The notes: generated by a model not told the origin, from the letters alone. A DNA stretch of 64,000 nucleotides from Clostridium sp. OM02-18AC (GCF_003481825.1 NZ_QULW01000008.1:62001-126000), one strand, 5' to 3'; positions 1 through 9,162 are shown, numbered from the stretch's first letter. Program-made: numbers and translations.

Positions 1-377
1 TCGCAAGACGTTCCCGCGGAACGCCGCGTCTCGCAAACCGCCTGTTAAAGCGGGTCCGCGATTTCGCACAGGTAAAATATGACGGCGTCATCACCAAACA
101 GGTGGCGGATTTTGCACTGGACATTCTGGATGTGGACAAGGTTGGTCTGGATAATAACGACCGGAGCATTCTTCTCATGATGATTGAGAAATTCGGAGGC
201 GGCCCGGTAGGGCTGGAGACTTTGGCGGCGGCTCTCGGCGAGGATGCAGGCACGCTGGAAGATGTTTACGAGCCATACCTTCTTATGAATGGTTTTTTAA
301 ACCGGACCCCGCGCGGACGTGTGGCGACTCCGTTAGCTTACCAGCATCTGGACATCCCTTATCCGGAACATGGCTGA
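1..377 (+). CDS. ruvB: RuvB Holliday junction branch-migration ATPase, C-terminal part
   Basis: The frame is open from base 3 and runs to TGA at 375-377; the 5' end lies outside the window. The visible part reads RSRGTPRLANRLLKRVRDFA near its start, a hallmark of the RuvB C-terminal winged-helix region, followed by GPVGLETLAAALGED and the terminal YQHLDIPYP. RuvB is the hexameric motor that, with RuvA, moves Holliday junctions during recombination repair. The catalytic AAA+ part is not visible. The identification is firm because this C-terminal region is highly conserved; nothing in the visible part looks damaged. Confidence 0.95.
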   Translation, partial: ARRSRGTPRLANRLLKRVRDFAQVKYDGVITKQVADFALDILDVDKVGLDNNDRSILLMMIEKFGGGPVGLETLAAALGEDAGTLEDVYEPYLLMNGFLNRTPRGRVATPLAYQHLDIPYPEHG

Positions 378-567
378 TGCAGCTCGGATTCTGGAATTTG
401 TCTAGAAAAGGCTGGCGGCTTTGGAAAAGAGTTGTAACAGGATCCAATTCGAAATCAGAAAATAGAACAGAAAAAATATGAGATGGCATCAGGAATGTTT
501 GGGCTTCCGGGTGCTTTTTCATAAGAAATCATAATGATACAAAAATGAGAAACTGGAGGAAACACTC

Positions 568-596
568 TTGTTGAGATGGATGGAATATGTTAAAAT
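568..596 (+). promoter_or_regulatory. SigA-type promoter for the zapA-like gene
   Basis: TTGTTG (568-573) and TAAAAT (591-596) are separated by exactly 17 bases. Transcription would begin near 603, giving a leader of about 60 bases before the ATG at 666. The stretch 378-567 after ruvB holds no gene I can support. Confidence 0.6.
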
Positions 597-665
597 GAGT
601 GCGAGTTCACAGAAATATGTATACAGTATTTTAACATTAATCGATTTATTATATAAGGAAATTTC

Positions 666-2483
666 ATGGAAAAGAAAAATTACACGGAAGTGTTTATAGA
701 TGGAACCGTTTTTACGCTGGGCGGCGAGGAAGATGAAGCGTATTTAAGACAGGTTGCAGCGTATTTAAATGAAAAGATTGGAGAAGTGCGGAAGTTAGAT
801 GGTTTTTCCAGACAAAGCCCGGAATACCAGAATCTGACCATTCAGCTGAACCTTTCGGATGATTATTTTAAAGAGCAGATGCGTGCAGACGGCCTGGAAC
901 AGCAGAAGGAAGAACTGGAGAAGGACGCTTACAGTTTAAAGCATGAGCTGATCACCACACAGATGAAACTGGATGCGCAGTCCCGTGAGCTGGAGATGGC
1001 GAAGGCTGCCCCGTTAAAAGACCGGGAAGAGCTGGAAGCTGTGAAGGAAAAGCTGGAGACAGCCGGGCAGGAGATTGAGGATTTGAAGAATCGCTGCGAG
1101 GCTGCAAGGCAGGAACTTGCTGCGGCAAAAGCAGAGACTGAGACAGTACGTCAGGAAAAAGCAGCCGCTGTATCAGCGCAGGAAGCTGCGGTTGCGGAAG
1201 CGGAAGCGGCACGCGAGGAAACTGCGTTAGCGAGAAGTGAAGCAGAGGCTGCAAAAACGGAAACAAAGACGGTAGAAGCAAGCCTGGAGCATGCCAGAAT
1301 GGAACTGGAAAATGCAAAGGCAGAAGCGGAAACTGCAAGAAATGCAATAGAAGCTACACAGGAAGAAGCAGAAACCGTAAAAATTGAGGCCGAAAACGCG
1401 AAGGCGGAAGCGGAGAATGCGCAGCAGGAAACAGAAGCATTAAAGCAGAATCTGGAAGAAAAGACTGCGGAAACAGAACAACTGAAAAAAGATTTGGAAG
1501 GAAAATCTGCAGAGTCAGATCAGTTGAAACAGGAACTGGAGGCAGTACGCGAAGAGCTTGCGAAGCTGCAGTCTGAGCAGAGCGCAGCAGAAAATGAGTT
1601 GCAGCAGGCTCACTTGAAGAATGCTTCTTCGATTCAGGAATTGTCCCAGCTTAGGACTGAGGCGGAGACTACAAAGCAGGAGCTTGGCCAGGCCAGAACC
1701 GAGGCGGAGACTGCGAAGCAAGAGCTTAGTCAGGCCAGAACCGAAGCGGAAACTGCAAAGCAGGAGCTTAGCCAGGTCAGAACCGAGGCGGAGACTGCGA
1801 AGCAAGAGCTTAGTCAGGCCAGAACCGAAGCGGAAACTGCAAAGCAGGAGCTTAGCCAGGCCAGAACCGAGGCAGAGACCGCAAAACAAGAGCTTTCCCA
1901 GGCAAAGAGCGAGGCAGAGACCGCAAAACAAGAGCTTTCCCAGGCACATGACGAAACGGAAATGGCAGTTATGGAGCTTGATGAGGCACGCGAGGAGAAG
2001 CAGAAAGCAGCCGGCGAGCTTGAAAGCATTCGCACGACTGCAGAGGAAACAGCCCGTGAACTGAGACAGACCCGGGAAGCAGCAGAGCATACCGAGGCAG
2101 AATTAAAAGCAGCGCTCGCTGAGGCGAAAGCAGAAACAGAGCAGATGCGGATCAAACTTGAAGTAGCACAGAGAGATGGCGAGAGTGTAAGACTGGAACT
2201 GGAAACCTTGAAACAGTCAGCATCAGCAGTTCAGCCGGTAGAACAGGCTGCTTCAACTGCAGAGCAGGGAGTGCCAACAGTACAACCAACTGCAGAGAAA
2301 AAGCCAGAGCAGGCAACAGGGACTGTAACATCTGCAGCGGCCAGAGAGCAGGTAGCTTCCGTTCTTCCGAAGGCAGTAAAAACACCGGAAGAACAAAAAG
2401 AGGCAGACGACCTGGCAAAGCAGGCGGCATTTAGGGCGGCTTTGGCGGCAGCAACACATCCAAACCGTCATTTTATCCGTTAA
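666..2483 (+). CDS. zapA: ZapA-like division protein with a very long repeat-expanded coiled coil
   Basis: Residues 1 to about 100 match the ZapA family (YTEVFIDGTVFTLGGEED, then AAYLNEKIGEVRKL), which binds and cross-links FtsZ filaments at the division ring. ZapA proteins are usually 80-200 residues; this one is 605. From about residue 75 to 515 it is almost continuous Glu/Ala/Lys-rich heptad sequence. Residues 325-422 are seven tandem 14-residue units of the type ELSQARTEAETAKQ, exactly two heptads each, so copy changes keep the coil in register. Residues 517-570 are Ala/Gln/Pro-rich, and the tail ends HPNRHFIR. The start is set by AAGGA at 656-660. The gene is intact. ZapA homology is clear only for the N-terminus; the role of the long rod is unknown. 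Confidence 0.75.
   Translation: MEKKNYTEVFIDGTVFTLGGEEDEAYLRQVAAYLNEKIGEVRKLDGFSRQSPEYQNLTIQLNLSDDYFKEQMRADGLEQQKEELEKDAYSLKHELITTQMKLDAQSRELEMAKAAPLKDREELEAVKEKLETAGQEIEDLKNRCEAARQELAAAKAETETVRQEKAAAVSAQEAAVAEAEAAREETALARSEAEAAKTETKTVEASLEHARMELENAKAEAETARNAIEATQEEAETVKIEAENAKAEAENAQQETEALKQNLEEKTAETEQLKKDLEGKSAESDQLKQELEAVREELAKLQSEQSAAENELQQAHLKNASSIQELSQLRTEAETTKQELGQARTEAETAKQELSQARTEAETAKQELSQVRTEAETAKQELSQARTEAETAKQELSQARTEAETAKQELSQAKSEAETAKQELSQAHDETEMAVMELDEAREEKQKAAGELESIRTTAEETARELRQTREAAEHTEAELKAALAEAKAETEQMRIKLEVAQRDGESVRLELETLKQSASAVQPVEQAASTAEQGVPTVQPTAEKKPEQATGTVTSAAAREQVASVLPKAVKTPEEQKEADDLAKQAAFRAALAAATHPNRHFIR
1638..1931 (+). repeat. 42-bp in-frame tandem repeat, seven copies
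   Basis: Seven consecutive 42-bp units start at 1638, 1680, 1722, 1764, 1806, 1848 and 1890; an eighth (1932-1973) is degenerate. Neighbouring units also share alternating synonymous differences (GCGGAGACTGCGAAG against GCGGAAACTGCAAAG), which points to an 84-bp dimer being duplicated. Each unit encodes 14 residues, two heptads of coiled coil. Confidence 0.95.
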
Positions 2484-2672
2484 AGGATCCAATATTAGAG
2501 TTCCTTTTTGCGCAACGCGTGAACGGTAATGATATCAGATATACAGGGGCAAGAAAGGAGGGACGTTTCGAATCAGATCGGGACTCCCTTTCTTTGCATT
2601 GCATATTAGGAAAGCACCGGAGGTGCATCCGCTGATTGGATTTTGCCCTGGAATTGTTAATAGGAGGAAGTT

Positions 2673-5093
2673 TTGAATTCACGTGTAGAAATCCTGGCTC
2701 CGGCTGGGTCAATGGAAAGTATGATGGCAGCGGTCCATGCGGGAGCGGATGCTATTTATATGGGTGGCAGCCGGTTTGGTGCCCGCGCCTATGCAGATAA
2801 TCCAGAAGAGGATCAGTTCCTGAAAGCGATCGATTACGCACATCTGCATGGCTGCCGTCTTTATATGACAGTCAATACGCTGGTTAAGGAAGAGGAGTTG
2901 GACCAGCTTTATGATTTTTTAAAACCGTACTATGAGCGGGGACTGGATGCGGTGATCGTTCAGGATCTGGGTGTGTGGAAATTTATCCGCGAGCATTTCC
3001 CGGATCTTCCGATCCACGCAAGCACACAGATGACGGTGACAGGATGGCGCAGCGCAAAAATCTTAAAGGAGCTTGGTGCGACCCGTGTGGTAACAGCGCG
3101 TGAGCTTTCTTTGCAGGAAATCGCGCAGATCCGCGATCATGTGGATGTAGAAATCGAGAGCTTCGTCCATGGTGCATTGTGCTACTGCTATTCCGGACAG
3201 TGTCTGCTTAGCAGTCTCATTGGCGGACGGAGCGGAAACCGTGGCAGATGTGCACAGCCGTGCAGACTTCCATACGATGTGCTGACGGTAGGTGGGACAC
3301 CTCTGAAAGGTGCGATCCACCAGATGGCCGAGGGAAAAAAGACAGCGAAAACATGGGATAACAGGAAGAAAAATGACAAAAAGTCAGGAGATAATCGCTA
3401 TGTTTTGAGTTTAAAGGATCTTTGCACCCTCGACATTCTCCCGGATGTGATTGAGTCCGGCGTCTATTCCTTAAAAATCGAGGGCAGAATGAAGAGTCCG
3501 CGTTACACGGCCGGTGTCGTGAGCATTTACCGCAAATATGCGGATTATTATCTGGAACATGGCCGGGACGGCTATAAGGTAGATCCGGCTGACCGGAAAA
3601 TGCTGCTGGATCTGTTTGACCGTGGTGGCTTTACGGATGGTTACTACCTCCATCACAATGGCCGGGAGATGGTCGCATTAAAAGAAAAACCGGCGTTTCG
3701 TGAAGGAAACCAGGCATTGTTTGACCGTTTGGACCGCGATTATGTGAATAAAAAGAAGCAGGAGCCACTTTCCGGTCATGTGACGGTAAAGGAAGGTGAG
3801 CCGTTGAAGTTTGCACTCTGGTGTGCAGAGCCGGAGCTGCTTTTGGAAGAAGCTGCTGACCAGAATCCGTATGTGGAAGTTACGGGAGCAGAGGTTCTGA
3901 CGGCGCAGAACCAGCCAATGGGCGAGGAAAAACTGTTAAAGCAGTTGAACAAGACGGGAAATACACCGTTCTATTTTGAAAATCTGACTGCGGAAATCTC
4001 TGGAAACTGTTTTGTACCGGTACAGGCATTGAATGAACTGCGCCGGGAAGCCTTAGAGCAGATGGAAGAGAAACTGCTGGCACCTTTTTCCAGAGTGGCA
4101 GAGCAGGAGTCTGGTGCAGACAGAACCGCAGAAACTTGTGATAAAACAGAAACATGCGGCAAAACAGAAACAGGAAGAACCGCAGAAACTGCCGTGGTAT
4201 CAGAAAACATTCAGGATTCAGAAACACTCCGGATCGTGGAAGCAGCCCAGGAAAAAGCCCAGGAAGCAGCCACGGACAGAACCGGTCTCCACATTTCCCT
4301 TGAGGAGCCGCGTCTGTTAAGCACGGCCATTGCCCATCCGGATGTCAGCCGCATCTATCTGGATTCCTGCAGCTTCGGACCGGAGACCTGGGAAACGGCT
4401 GTGAAGGAATGCCATGAGCAGGGAAAACAGTGCAGTCTGATGCTGCCTCATATTTTCCGCACGGAAGCGGAAACCTATTTTAAGAAGCATATGGCTGCGT
4501 TAAAGGCAGCAGGCTTTGATGAACTGGTGGTAAAATCCCTGGATGAGATCTTCTTCTTAAAGGAACAGGGAGTGGATGAAATCCCCCTGGTTTCCGATGC
4601 AAACCTTTATGTGATGAACCATCTGGCCAGAGAGCAGATGGAGCAGCTTGGCATTTCCCGCATGACCCTTCCGCTGGAGTTAAACAGCAGGGAACTGGAG
4701 ACACTGGGATGTGAGCAGATGGAGCTGTTTGTGTACGGTTACCTTCCGGCTATGGTATCGGCCCAGTGCATTGTGCGCACAACGAAGGGCTGCACGAAAA
4801 AGCCGGAGCTTTTAAAGATGAAGGACCGCACTGGAAAAGAGCTTCCGGTAAAGAATTTCTGCCGGTTCTGCTACAACACCATCTACAATCCGAGCCCGCT
4901 TTCGCTGCTCGGTCAGGAAAAGCTGGTCAGCCGTCTGCAGCCGGGGGCGCTGCGTCTGGCGTTTACCATGGAGTCACCGGAGCAGATGAAAGAAATCCTG
5001 GATGCATTCGCGGATCATTTCCTGCACGGAGAAGATACCAAGGACCCGCTGAAAGACTTTACACGGGGGCATTTTAAGAGAGGCGTAGAATAA
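2673..5093 (+). CDS. U32 family peptidase-like protein, RlhA/YhbU type with DUF3656-like C-terminus
   Basis: The first 300 residues form the U32 barrel (ILAPAGSMESMMAAVHAGADAIYMGG). The PROSITE-type signature ESFVHGALCYCYSGQCLLSS lies at about 162-181, followed by more cysteines (RGRCAQPC), consistent with the iron-sulfur cluster seen in this family. Known long members such as RlhA hydroxylate 23S rRNA; a true protease role is doubtful. Translation starts at TTG 2673, five bases after AGGAGG (2662-2667); no ATG fits. Residues of about 485-540 are a Thr/Glu/Cys low-complexity insert. At 806 residues it matches the long RlhA-type architecture. The SEDS gene follows six bases downstream. Confidence 0.85.
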   Translation: MNSRVEILAPAGSMESMMAAVHAGADAIYMGGSRFGARAYADNPEEDQFLKAIDYAHLHGCRLYMTVNTLVKEEELDQLYDFLKPYYERGLDAVIVQDLGVWKFIREHFPDLPIHASTQMTVTGWRSAKILKELGATRVVTARELSLQEIAQIRDHVDVEIESFVHGALCYCYSGQCLLSSLIGGRSGNRGRCAQPCRLPYDVLTVGGTPLKGAIHQMAEGKKTAKTWDNRKKNDKKSGDNRYVLSLKDLCTLDILPDVIESGVYSLKIEGRMKSPRYTAGVVSIYRKYADYYLEHGRDGYKVDPADRKMLLDLFDRGGFTDGYYLHHNGREMVALKEKPAFREGNQALFDRLDRDYVNKKKQEPLSGHVTVKEGEPLKFALWCAEPELLLEEAADQNPYVEVTGAEVLTAQNQPMGEEKLLKQLNKTGNTPFYFENLTAEISGNCFVPVQALNELRREALEQMEEKLLAPFSRVAEQESGADRTAETCDKTETCGKTETGRTAETAVVSENIQDSETLRIVEAAQEKAQEAATDRTGLHISLEEPRLLSTAIAHPDVSRIYLDSCSFGPETWETAVKECHEQGKQCSLMLPHIFRTEAETYFKKHMAALKAAGFDELVVKSLDEIFFLKEQGVDEIPLVSDANLYVMNHLAREQMEQLGISRMTLPLELNSRELETLGCEQMELFVYGYLPAMVSAQCIVRTTKGCTKKPELLKMKDRTGKELPVKNFCRFCYNTIYNPSPLSLLGQEKLVSRLQPGALRLAFTMESPEQMKEILDAFADHFLHGEDTKDPLKDFTRGHFKRGVE

Positions 5094-5099
5094 CCGTTT

Positions 5100-6425
5100 A
5101 TGATCAATATTGTAATTGAAGTATCCAAATACCTGATGATTCTTCTGATCGCCGCATACACTTACTGGAATTTCAGTTATTTCCGGTTTCATGACTCGGA
5201 CCGGCAGGGAAGTGTCTGCATCCGGCAGAATATCGCGATGTTTCTGATGCACTTTGTCGCATATGCGGTATTGTTTTTAAAATCGGAGGATGAGCGGGTG
5301 CTCCTGTTTTATCTGGCCCAGGTGATCTTTCTGGCCGTTTACATGGGGCTTTACAAGATTTTTTATCCAAAGAGGTCAAGACTTTTAGTCAATAACATGT
5401 GTATGCTGCTGTGTGTCGGATTCATCATTCTGACCCGTCTGGATTTTGACAAGGCGATCCGTCAGTTTGTGATCGTTGCTATTTCCGCACTGGTGACCTG
5501 GATCATTCCATTTATTTTGGAGCGGGTCTGGCAGCTGGCAGAAATCCCGTGGGTGTACGGCTTTGCGGGATTGGCACTGCTGATCGTGGTGTGGGTGATC
5601 GGAAACAACAGCTTTGGAGCGCAGCTTTCTGTGAACATCGCGGGCATTGCATTTCAGCCATCGGAGTTTGTTAAGATCCTGTTCGTATTTTTTGTGGCAT
5701 GCATGTTTTACCGAGATACGGAGTTTCGGACCATCGCAGAGACAACCGCCATGGCGGCTGCCTATGTGCTGGTGCTGGTGCTCTCCAAGGACCTTGGAAG
5801 TGCGCTGATCTTCTTTCTGACGTATCTGACCATGCTGTTTGTGGCAACGGGCAGCTGGCTTTACCTTTTTTCCGGACTCATCAGCGGGTGCGGGGCATCA
5901 GTGGTTGCGTACCAGCTGTTTGCCCATGTGCGGACGCGTGTAGCGGCCTGGAAAAATCCGTGGGCAGACATCGATAACCGCGGCTACCAGATCACGCAGT
6001 CGCTGTTTGCCATCGGTACGGGTGGCTGGTTTGGCATGGGACTTTACCAGGGTATGCCGTATAAGATCCCGGTCGTGGAAAAGGACTTCGTCTTTGCGGC
6101 AATCTCGGAAGAGCTGGGCGGAATTTTTGCCCTCTGTGTGCTGTTTGTCTGCCTTGGCTGCTTTTTGCAGTTTGTGCTTCTGGCAGCGCAGATGCAGGCG
6201 CTGTTCTTTCAGCTGATCGCGTTCGGGCTTGCCATGGTATATGCAGTCCAGATTTTTCTGACGGTTGGAGGTGTGACCAAGTTCATCCCGTCAACCGGAG
6301 TGACCCTTCCGTTTGTCAGCTATGGCGGAAGTTCTATCTTGAGTACCTTTATCATTTTCGGGGTGATTCAGGGCCTTTACATTCTGAAGCGGAATGATGA
6401 GGAGGACTACGATGAAATCGACTGA
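5100..6425 (+). CDS. SEDS peptidoglycan glycosyltransferase, FtsW/RodA/SpoVE family
   Basis: A 441-residue protein with about ten hydrophobic membrane segments. SEDS landmarks are present: SFGAQLSVNIAGIAFQPSEF before the long external loop, FAAISEELGG in the middle, and GVTLPFVSYGGSS near the end. SEDS proteins polymerise lipid II into glycan strands at the outer face of the membrane. The stop overlaps the next gene, a class B penicillin-binding protein, by 14 bases, which is how partner SEDS/PBP pairs are often encoded. The sequence alone does not say whether the pair serves elongation, division or sporulation, so I give no symbol. Confidence 0.92.
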   Translation: MINIVIEVSKYLMILLIAAYTYWNFSYFRFHDSDRQGSVCIRQNIAMFLMHFVAYAVLFLKSEDERVLLFYLAQVIFLAVYMGLYKIFYPKRSRLLVNNMCMLLCVGFIILTRLDFDKAIRQFVIVAISALVTWIIPFILERVWQLAEIPWVYGFAGLALLIVVWVIGNNSFGAQLSVNIAGIAFQPSEFVKILFVFFVACMFYRDTEFRTIAETTAMAAAYVLVLVLSKDLGSALIFFLTYLTMLFVATGSWLYLFSGLISGCGASVVAYQLFAHVRTRVAAWKNPWADIDNRGYQITQSLFAIGTGGWFGMGLYQGMPYKIPVVEKDFVFAAISEELGGIFALCVLFVCLGCFLQFVLLAAQMQALFFQLIAFGLAMVYAVQIFLTVGGVTKFIPSTGVTLPFVSYGGSSILSTFIIFGVIQGLYILKRNDEEDYDEID

Positions 6426-7863
6426 AAAGAAGAAAACAGGAAAACGCCTGAAGGAAAAGCGGACAGACCGTAACATCCTGTTTATTACTTATGTGATGGT
6501 GGGGCTGTTTGTCTGTCTGATGGGCTATTTCGGCTATTTTCTGCAGGTGCAGAGTGAGACGGTCATCAACAATTCTTACAATGCCCGTCTGGACAGTTTT
6601 TCGGACCGGATCATCCGCGGAGAAATCTTAAGCAGCGACAGAACCGTCTTAGCGAAAACCAATGTCGCGGAGGATGGAACCGAGGTGCGGGAATATCCGT
6701 ATGGCAGTTTATTTGCCCATGTGGTCGGTTATTCTGACCAGGGAAAAACCGGTCTGGAATCGCTGGCAAACTTTTATCTGCTAAGCTCCCACATGAATCT
6801 AGTGGAGCAGGCAGTCAATGAGCTTTCGGATGTAAAAAATCTGGGCGATCAGGTGGTGACCACGCTGGATGTGCAGCTGCAGCAGGCGGCTTCGGATGCG
6901 CTTGGAGACCGGAAGGGCGCTGTTGTGGTAATGGAGCCGGACACCGGAAAGATCCTTGCCATGGTCTCGAAGCCCGGGTTTGATCCGAACCAGCTGAGCA
7001 GTCAGTGGGAGAGCCTGATCTCCGGGGATAATACCGAGGCGCAGCTGTTAAACCGTGCATCCCAGGGGCTTTATCCGCCGGGATCGACGTTTAAGATCGT
7101 TACGCTTCTGGAATACATCCGGGAGCATCCGAACACCTGGGAAGGCTTTACTTTCGATTGTGACGGAAGTTATGAATATGGAGACTACAAGATCTCCTGT
7201 TACCATGGAACCGCCCATGGGCACCAGTCCCTTTTGCAGGCATTTGCCAATTCCTGCAACGGTGCGTTTGCCAGCCTTGGGCTTACCATGGATCTGGAGC
7301 GCATGAAGCGCACAACGGATGAGCTTTTGTTTAACCGGGACCTTCCCTTGTCCCTGGCTTACAGCAAGAGTTCTTTTGCGATGGGACCCGGTGCTTCGGA
7401 CTGGGAGCGGCTGCAGACCGCCATCGGCCAGGGCAACACCCAGATGACGCCGCTTCACAATGCCATGATCACGGCAGCCATTGCCAGTGGCGGTGTGCTG
7501 ATGAAACCATATCTGATCGACCATGTGGAATCCGCAGCAGGAGAAGAGGTAAAGAAATTCCTGCCTTCTTCCTATGGAAATCTCATGACCTCTGCGGAAG
7601 CGGATACCCTGGCGATGTTTATGCGCAGCGTAGTGACGGATGGAACCGGTTCGGGTGTCCGCACGGATGCGTATTCCGTAGCCGGGAAAACCGGATCTGC
7701 GGAATTTGAAACAGGAAAAGAAACCCACGCATGGTTTACCGGATTTGCCCCGGCGGAGGATCCGAAGCTGGTGGTAACGGTCCTGGTGGAAGAGGCGGGC
7801 TCGGGCGGTCATGTGGCAGCACCGATCGCCAGAACAATTTTTGATACCTATTTTTCAAGATAA
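6412..7863 (+). CDS. Class B penicillin-binding protein (transpeptidase)
   Basis: One N-terminal membrane anchor (about residues 20-40) is followed by a dimerisation region and a transpeptidase domain. The three active-site motifs are intact: S225-TF-K228 in PPGSTFKIVT, S281-C-N283, and K426-T-G. The enzyme cross-links stem peptides outside the membrane and is the expected partner of the SEDS protein it overlaps. I chose ATG 6412 because AGGAGG lies at 6399-6404; an upstream in-frame ATG at 6394 sits before that site. At 483 residues it is short for the class (often 550-750) and resembles the compact PbpA type. Confidence 0.93.
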   Translation: MKSTEKKKTGKRLKEKRTDRNILFITYVMVGLFVCLMGYFGYFLQVQSETVINNSYNARLDSFSDRIIRGEILSSDRTVLAKTNVAEDGTEVREYPYGSLFAHVVGYSDQGKTGLESLANFYLLSSHMNLVEQAVNELSDVKNLGDQVVTTLDVQLQQAASDALGDRKGAVVVMEPDTGKILAMVSKPGFDPNQLSSQWESLISGDNTEAQLLNRASQGLYPPGSTFKIVTLLEYIREHPNTWEGFTFDCDGSYEYGDYKISCYHGTAHGHQSLLQAFANSCNGAFASLGLTMDLERMKRTTDELLFNRDLPLSLAYSKSSFAMGPGASDWERLQTAIGQGNTQMTPLHNAMITAAIASGGVLMKPYLIDHVESAAGEEVKKFLPSSYGNLMTSAEADTLAMFMRSVVTDGTGSGVRTDAYSVAGKTGSAEFETGKETHAWFTGFAPAEDPKLVVTVLVEEAGSGGHVAAPIARTIFDTYFSR

Positions 7864-7922
7864 AATAGAGTGATATACCGTTTACAGAAATAATCTTTAG
7901 GAGTGACGAAGGAGGAAGGCGC

Positions 7923-8699
7923 ATGTTTCATGCAAAGGAGTATGTGAAAGCAGAAAGCCTTGAGCAGGCATACGCGCTGAACCAGAAAAAAAGCAATGTT
8001 CTGGTCGGCGGCATGATGTGGCTCAAAATGGGAAATGGAAACCGGAATACGGTGATCGACCTAAGTGGTCTCGGACTCGGTCAGATCGAGGAGACGGAAG
8101 AAGAATTCCGGATCGGCTGTATGTGCAGTCTGCGGGATCTGGAACTTCATGAGAGGTTAAACCAGTATTTTGGCGGAGTTTTTAGGGAATGTACCCGTTG
8201 GATCGTGGGAACCCAGTTCCGCAACGGCGCTACTGTGGGCGGCAGTATTTTTGGCCGTTTCGGTTTTTCGGATATTTTAACCTGCATGATGGTTCTGGAT
8301 ACGTATGTGGAGTTATACAAGGGTGGAACCGTTTCCCTGGAAGAATTTGCAAAGATGAAATATGAGCGGGATATCCTGGTTCGTATCATCATCAAAAAGG
8401 ACGGCAGAAAAGCCGCTTATGTCAGCCAGCGCCGTTCCAAGACCGATTTCCCACTGATCGCGGTTGCGGCAGCAAAAAAAGACGATATGTGGTACCTTTC
8501 TGTGGGTGCAAGACCTTCCAAAGCAGCGCTTGTGGTACGGCCGGTGCAGACCAGCTGTGAACTTTCGGAGCAGGCGAAGGAAGCAGTCAGCCTGTTTTCT
8601 TTTGGCAGTAATCTGCGAGGCAGCGCAGATTACCGGAAGTCTCTGGCAGAAATCTATGTGAGACGGCTGATGGAAGCATTAAATGGGGAGGAGGCATAA
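7923..8699 (+). CDS. xdhB: Molybdenum hydroxylase FAD-binding subunit (xanthine dehydrogenase type)
   Basis: A 258-residue protein of the CoxM/XdhB FAD subunit family. N-terminal LVGGMMWLKMGNGN and the middle GTQFRNGATVGGSIFGRFGFSD correspond to the two FAD-contacting loops of the family. It passes electrons from the 2Fe-2S subunit to NAD+ or another acceptor. It is the first of three genes; the next ATG lies one base after its stop, so the set is an operon. The start has AGGAGG at 7910-7915. Substrate (xanthine, nicotinate or other heterocycle) cannot be read from this subunit. Confidence 0.88.
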   Translation: MFHAKEYVKAESLEQAYALNQKKSNVLVGGMMWLKMGNGNRNTVIDLSGLGLGQIEETEEEFRIGCMCSLRDLELHERLNQYFGGVFRECTRWIVGTQFRNGATVGGSIFGRFGFSDILTCMMVLDTYVELYKGGTVSLEEFAKMKYERDILVRIIIKKDGRKAAYVSQRRSKTDFPLIAVAAAKKDDMWYLSVGARPSKAALVVRPVQTSCELSEQAKEAVSLFSFGSNLRGSADYRKSLAEIYVRRLMEALNGEEA

Positions 8700-8700
8700 G

Positions 8701-9159
8701 ATGAAGATCACACTGATATTAAACGGAAAAAAGACTGAGGCAGAGATCAAGGCCGATACCCTGCTTTTAGACCTGGTCCGCGAAAAGGGCTGTTACAGCG
8801 TAAAGCGCGGATGTGAGACATCGAACTGTGGTCTCTGCACGGTATGGCTGGACAAAAAGCCGGTGCTTTCTTGTTCGGTCCTTGCGGCAAGAGCGGACGG
8901 ACACGAAATCACCACGCTGGAAGGGCTTCAGAAGGAATCCGAAGAATTTGCAGGCTTTCTCGCGAGAGAAGGTGCTGACCAGTGCGGTTTCTGCAGCCCG
9001 GGCCTGATCATGAATGTGCTGGCCATGGAGCGGGAACTGGTAAACCCGACGACGGATGAAGTAAGGGAGTATCTGGCTGGAAATTTATGCCGCTGTACCG
9101 GATATGCCAGTCAGCTGCGTGCACTGGAAAAGTACTTAAACCGGAAAAAGGAGGCGTAG
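8701..9159 (+). CDS. xdhC: Molybdenum hydroxylase [2Fe-2S] subunit
   Basis: A 152-residue two-cluster ferredoxin-like subunit. The plant-type cluster uses C38, C43, C46 and C58 (GCETSNCGLC), and the second cluster uses C95, C98, C130 and C132 (QCGFCSPG and NLCRCTGY). All eight ligands are present, so it should be active. It carries electrons from the molybdenum centre to FAD. GGAGGAGG just before the ATG at 8701 sets the start; an in-frame ATG at 8683 lies inside the upstream gene and has no ribosome site. Confidence 0.93.
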   Translation: MKITLILNGKKTEAEIKADTLLLDLVREKGCYSVKRGCETSNCGLCTVWLDKKPVLSCSVLAARADGHEITTLEGLQKESEEFAGFLAREGADQCGFCSPGLIMNVLAMERELVNPTTDEVREYLAGNLCRCTGYASQLRALEKYLNRKKEA

Positions 9160-9162
9160 ACC

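Noticed and set aside
1638..1973. CRISPR-like array
   Set aside because: Units are directly adjacent with no unique spacers and lie in frame within a coding gene.
1515..2155. Long open frames on both strands across the 42-bp repeat
   Set aside because: Repetition of a stop-free unit opens several frames by chance. Only the ZapA-linked frame gives a regular heptad pattern.
2555..2600. Terminator after the ZapA-like gene (AAGAAAGGAGGGA with TCCCTTTCTT)
   Set aside because: The arms pair imperfectly, the loop is about 20 bases and no T run follows.
7048..7812. A 254-codon minus-strand frame inside the penicillin-binding protein gene
   Set aside because: It is antisense to a gene with all three active-site motifs, and its own translation is Arg/His-rich with no family likeness.
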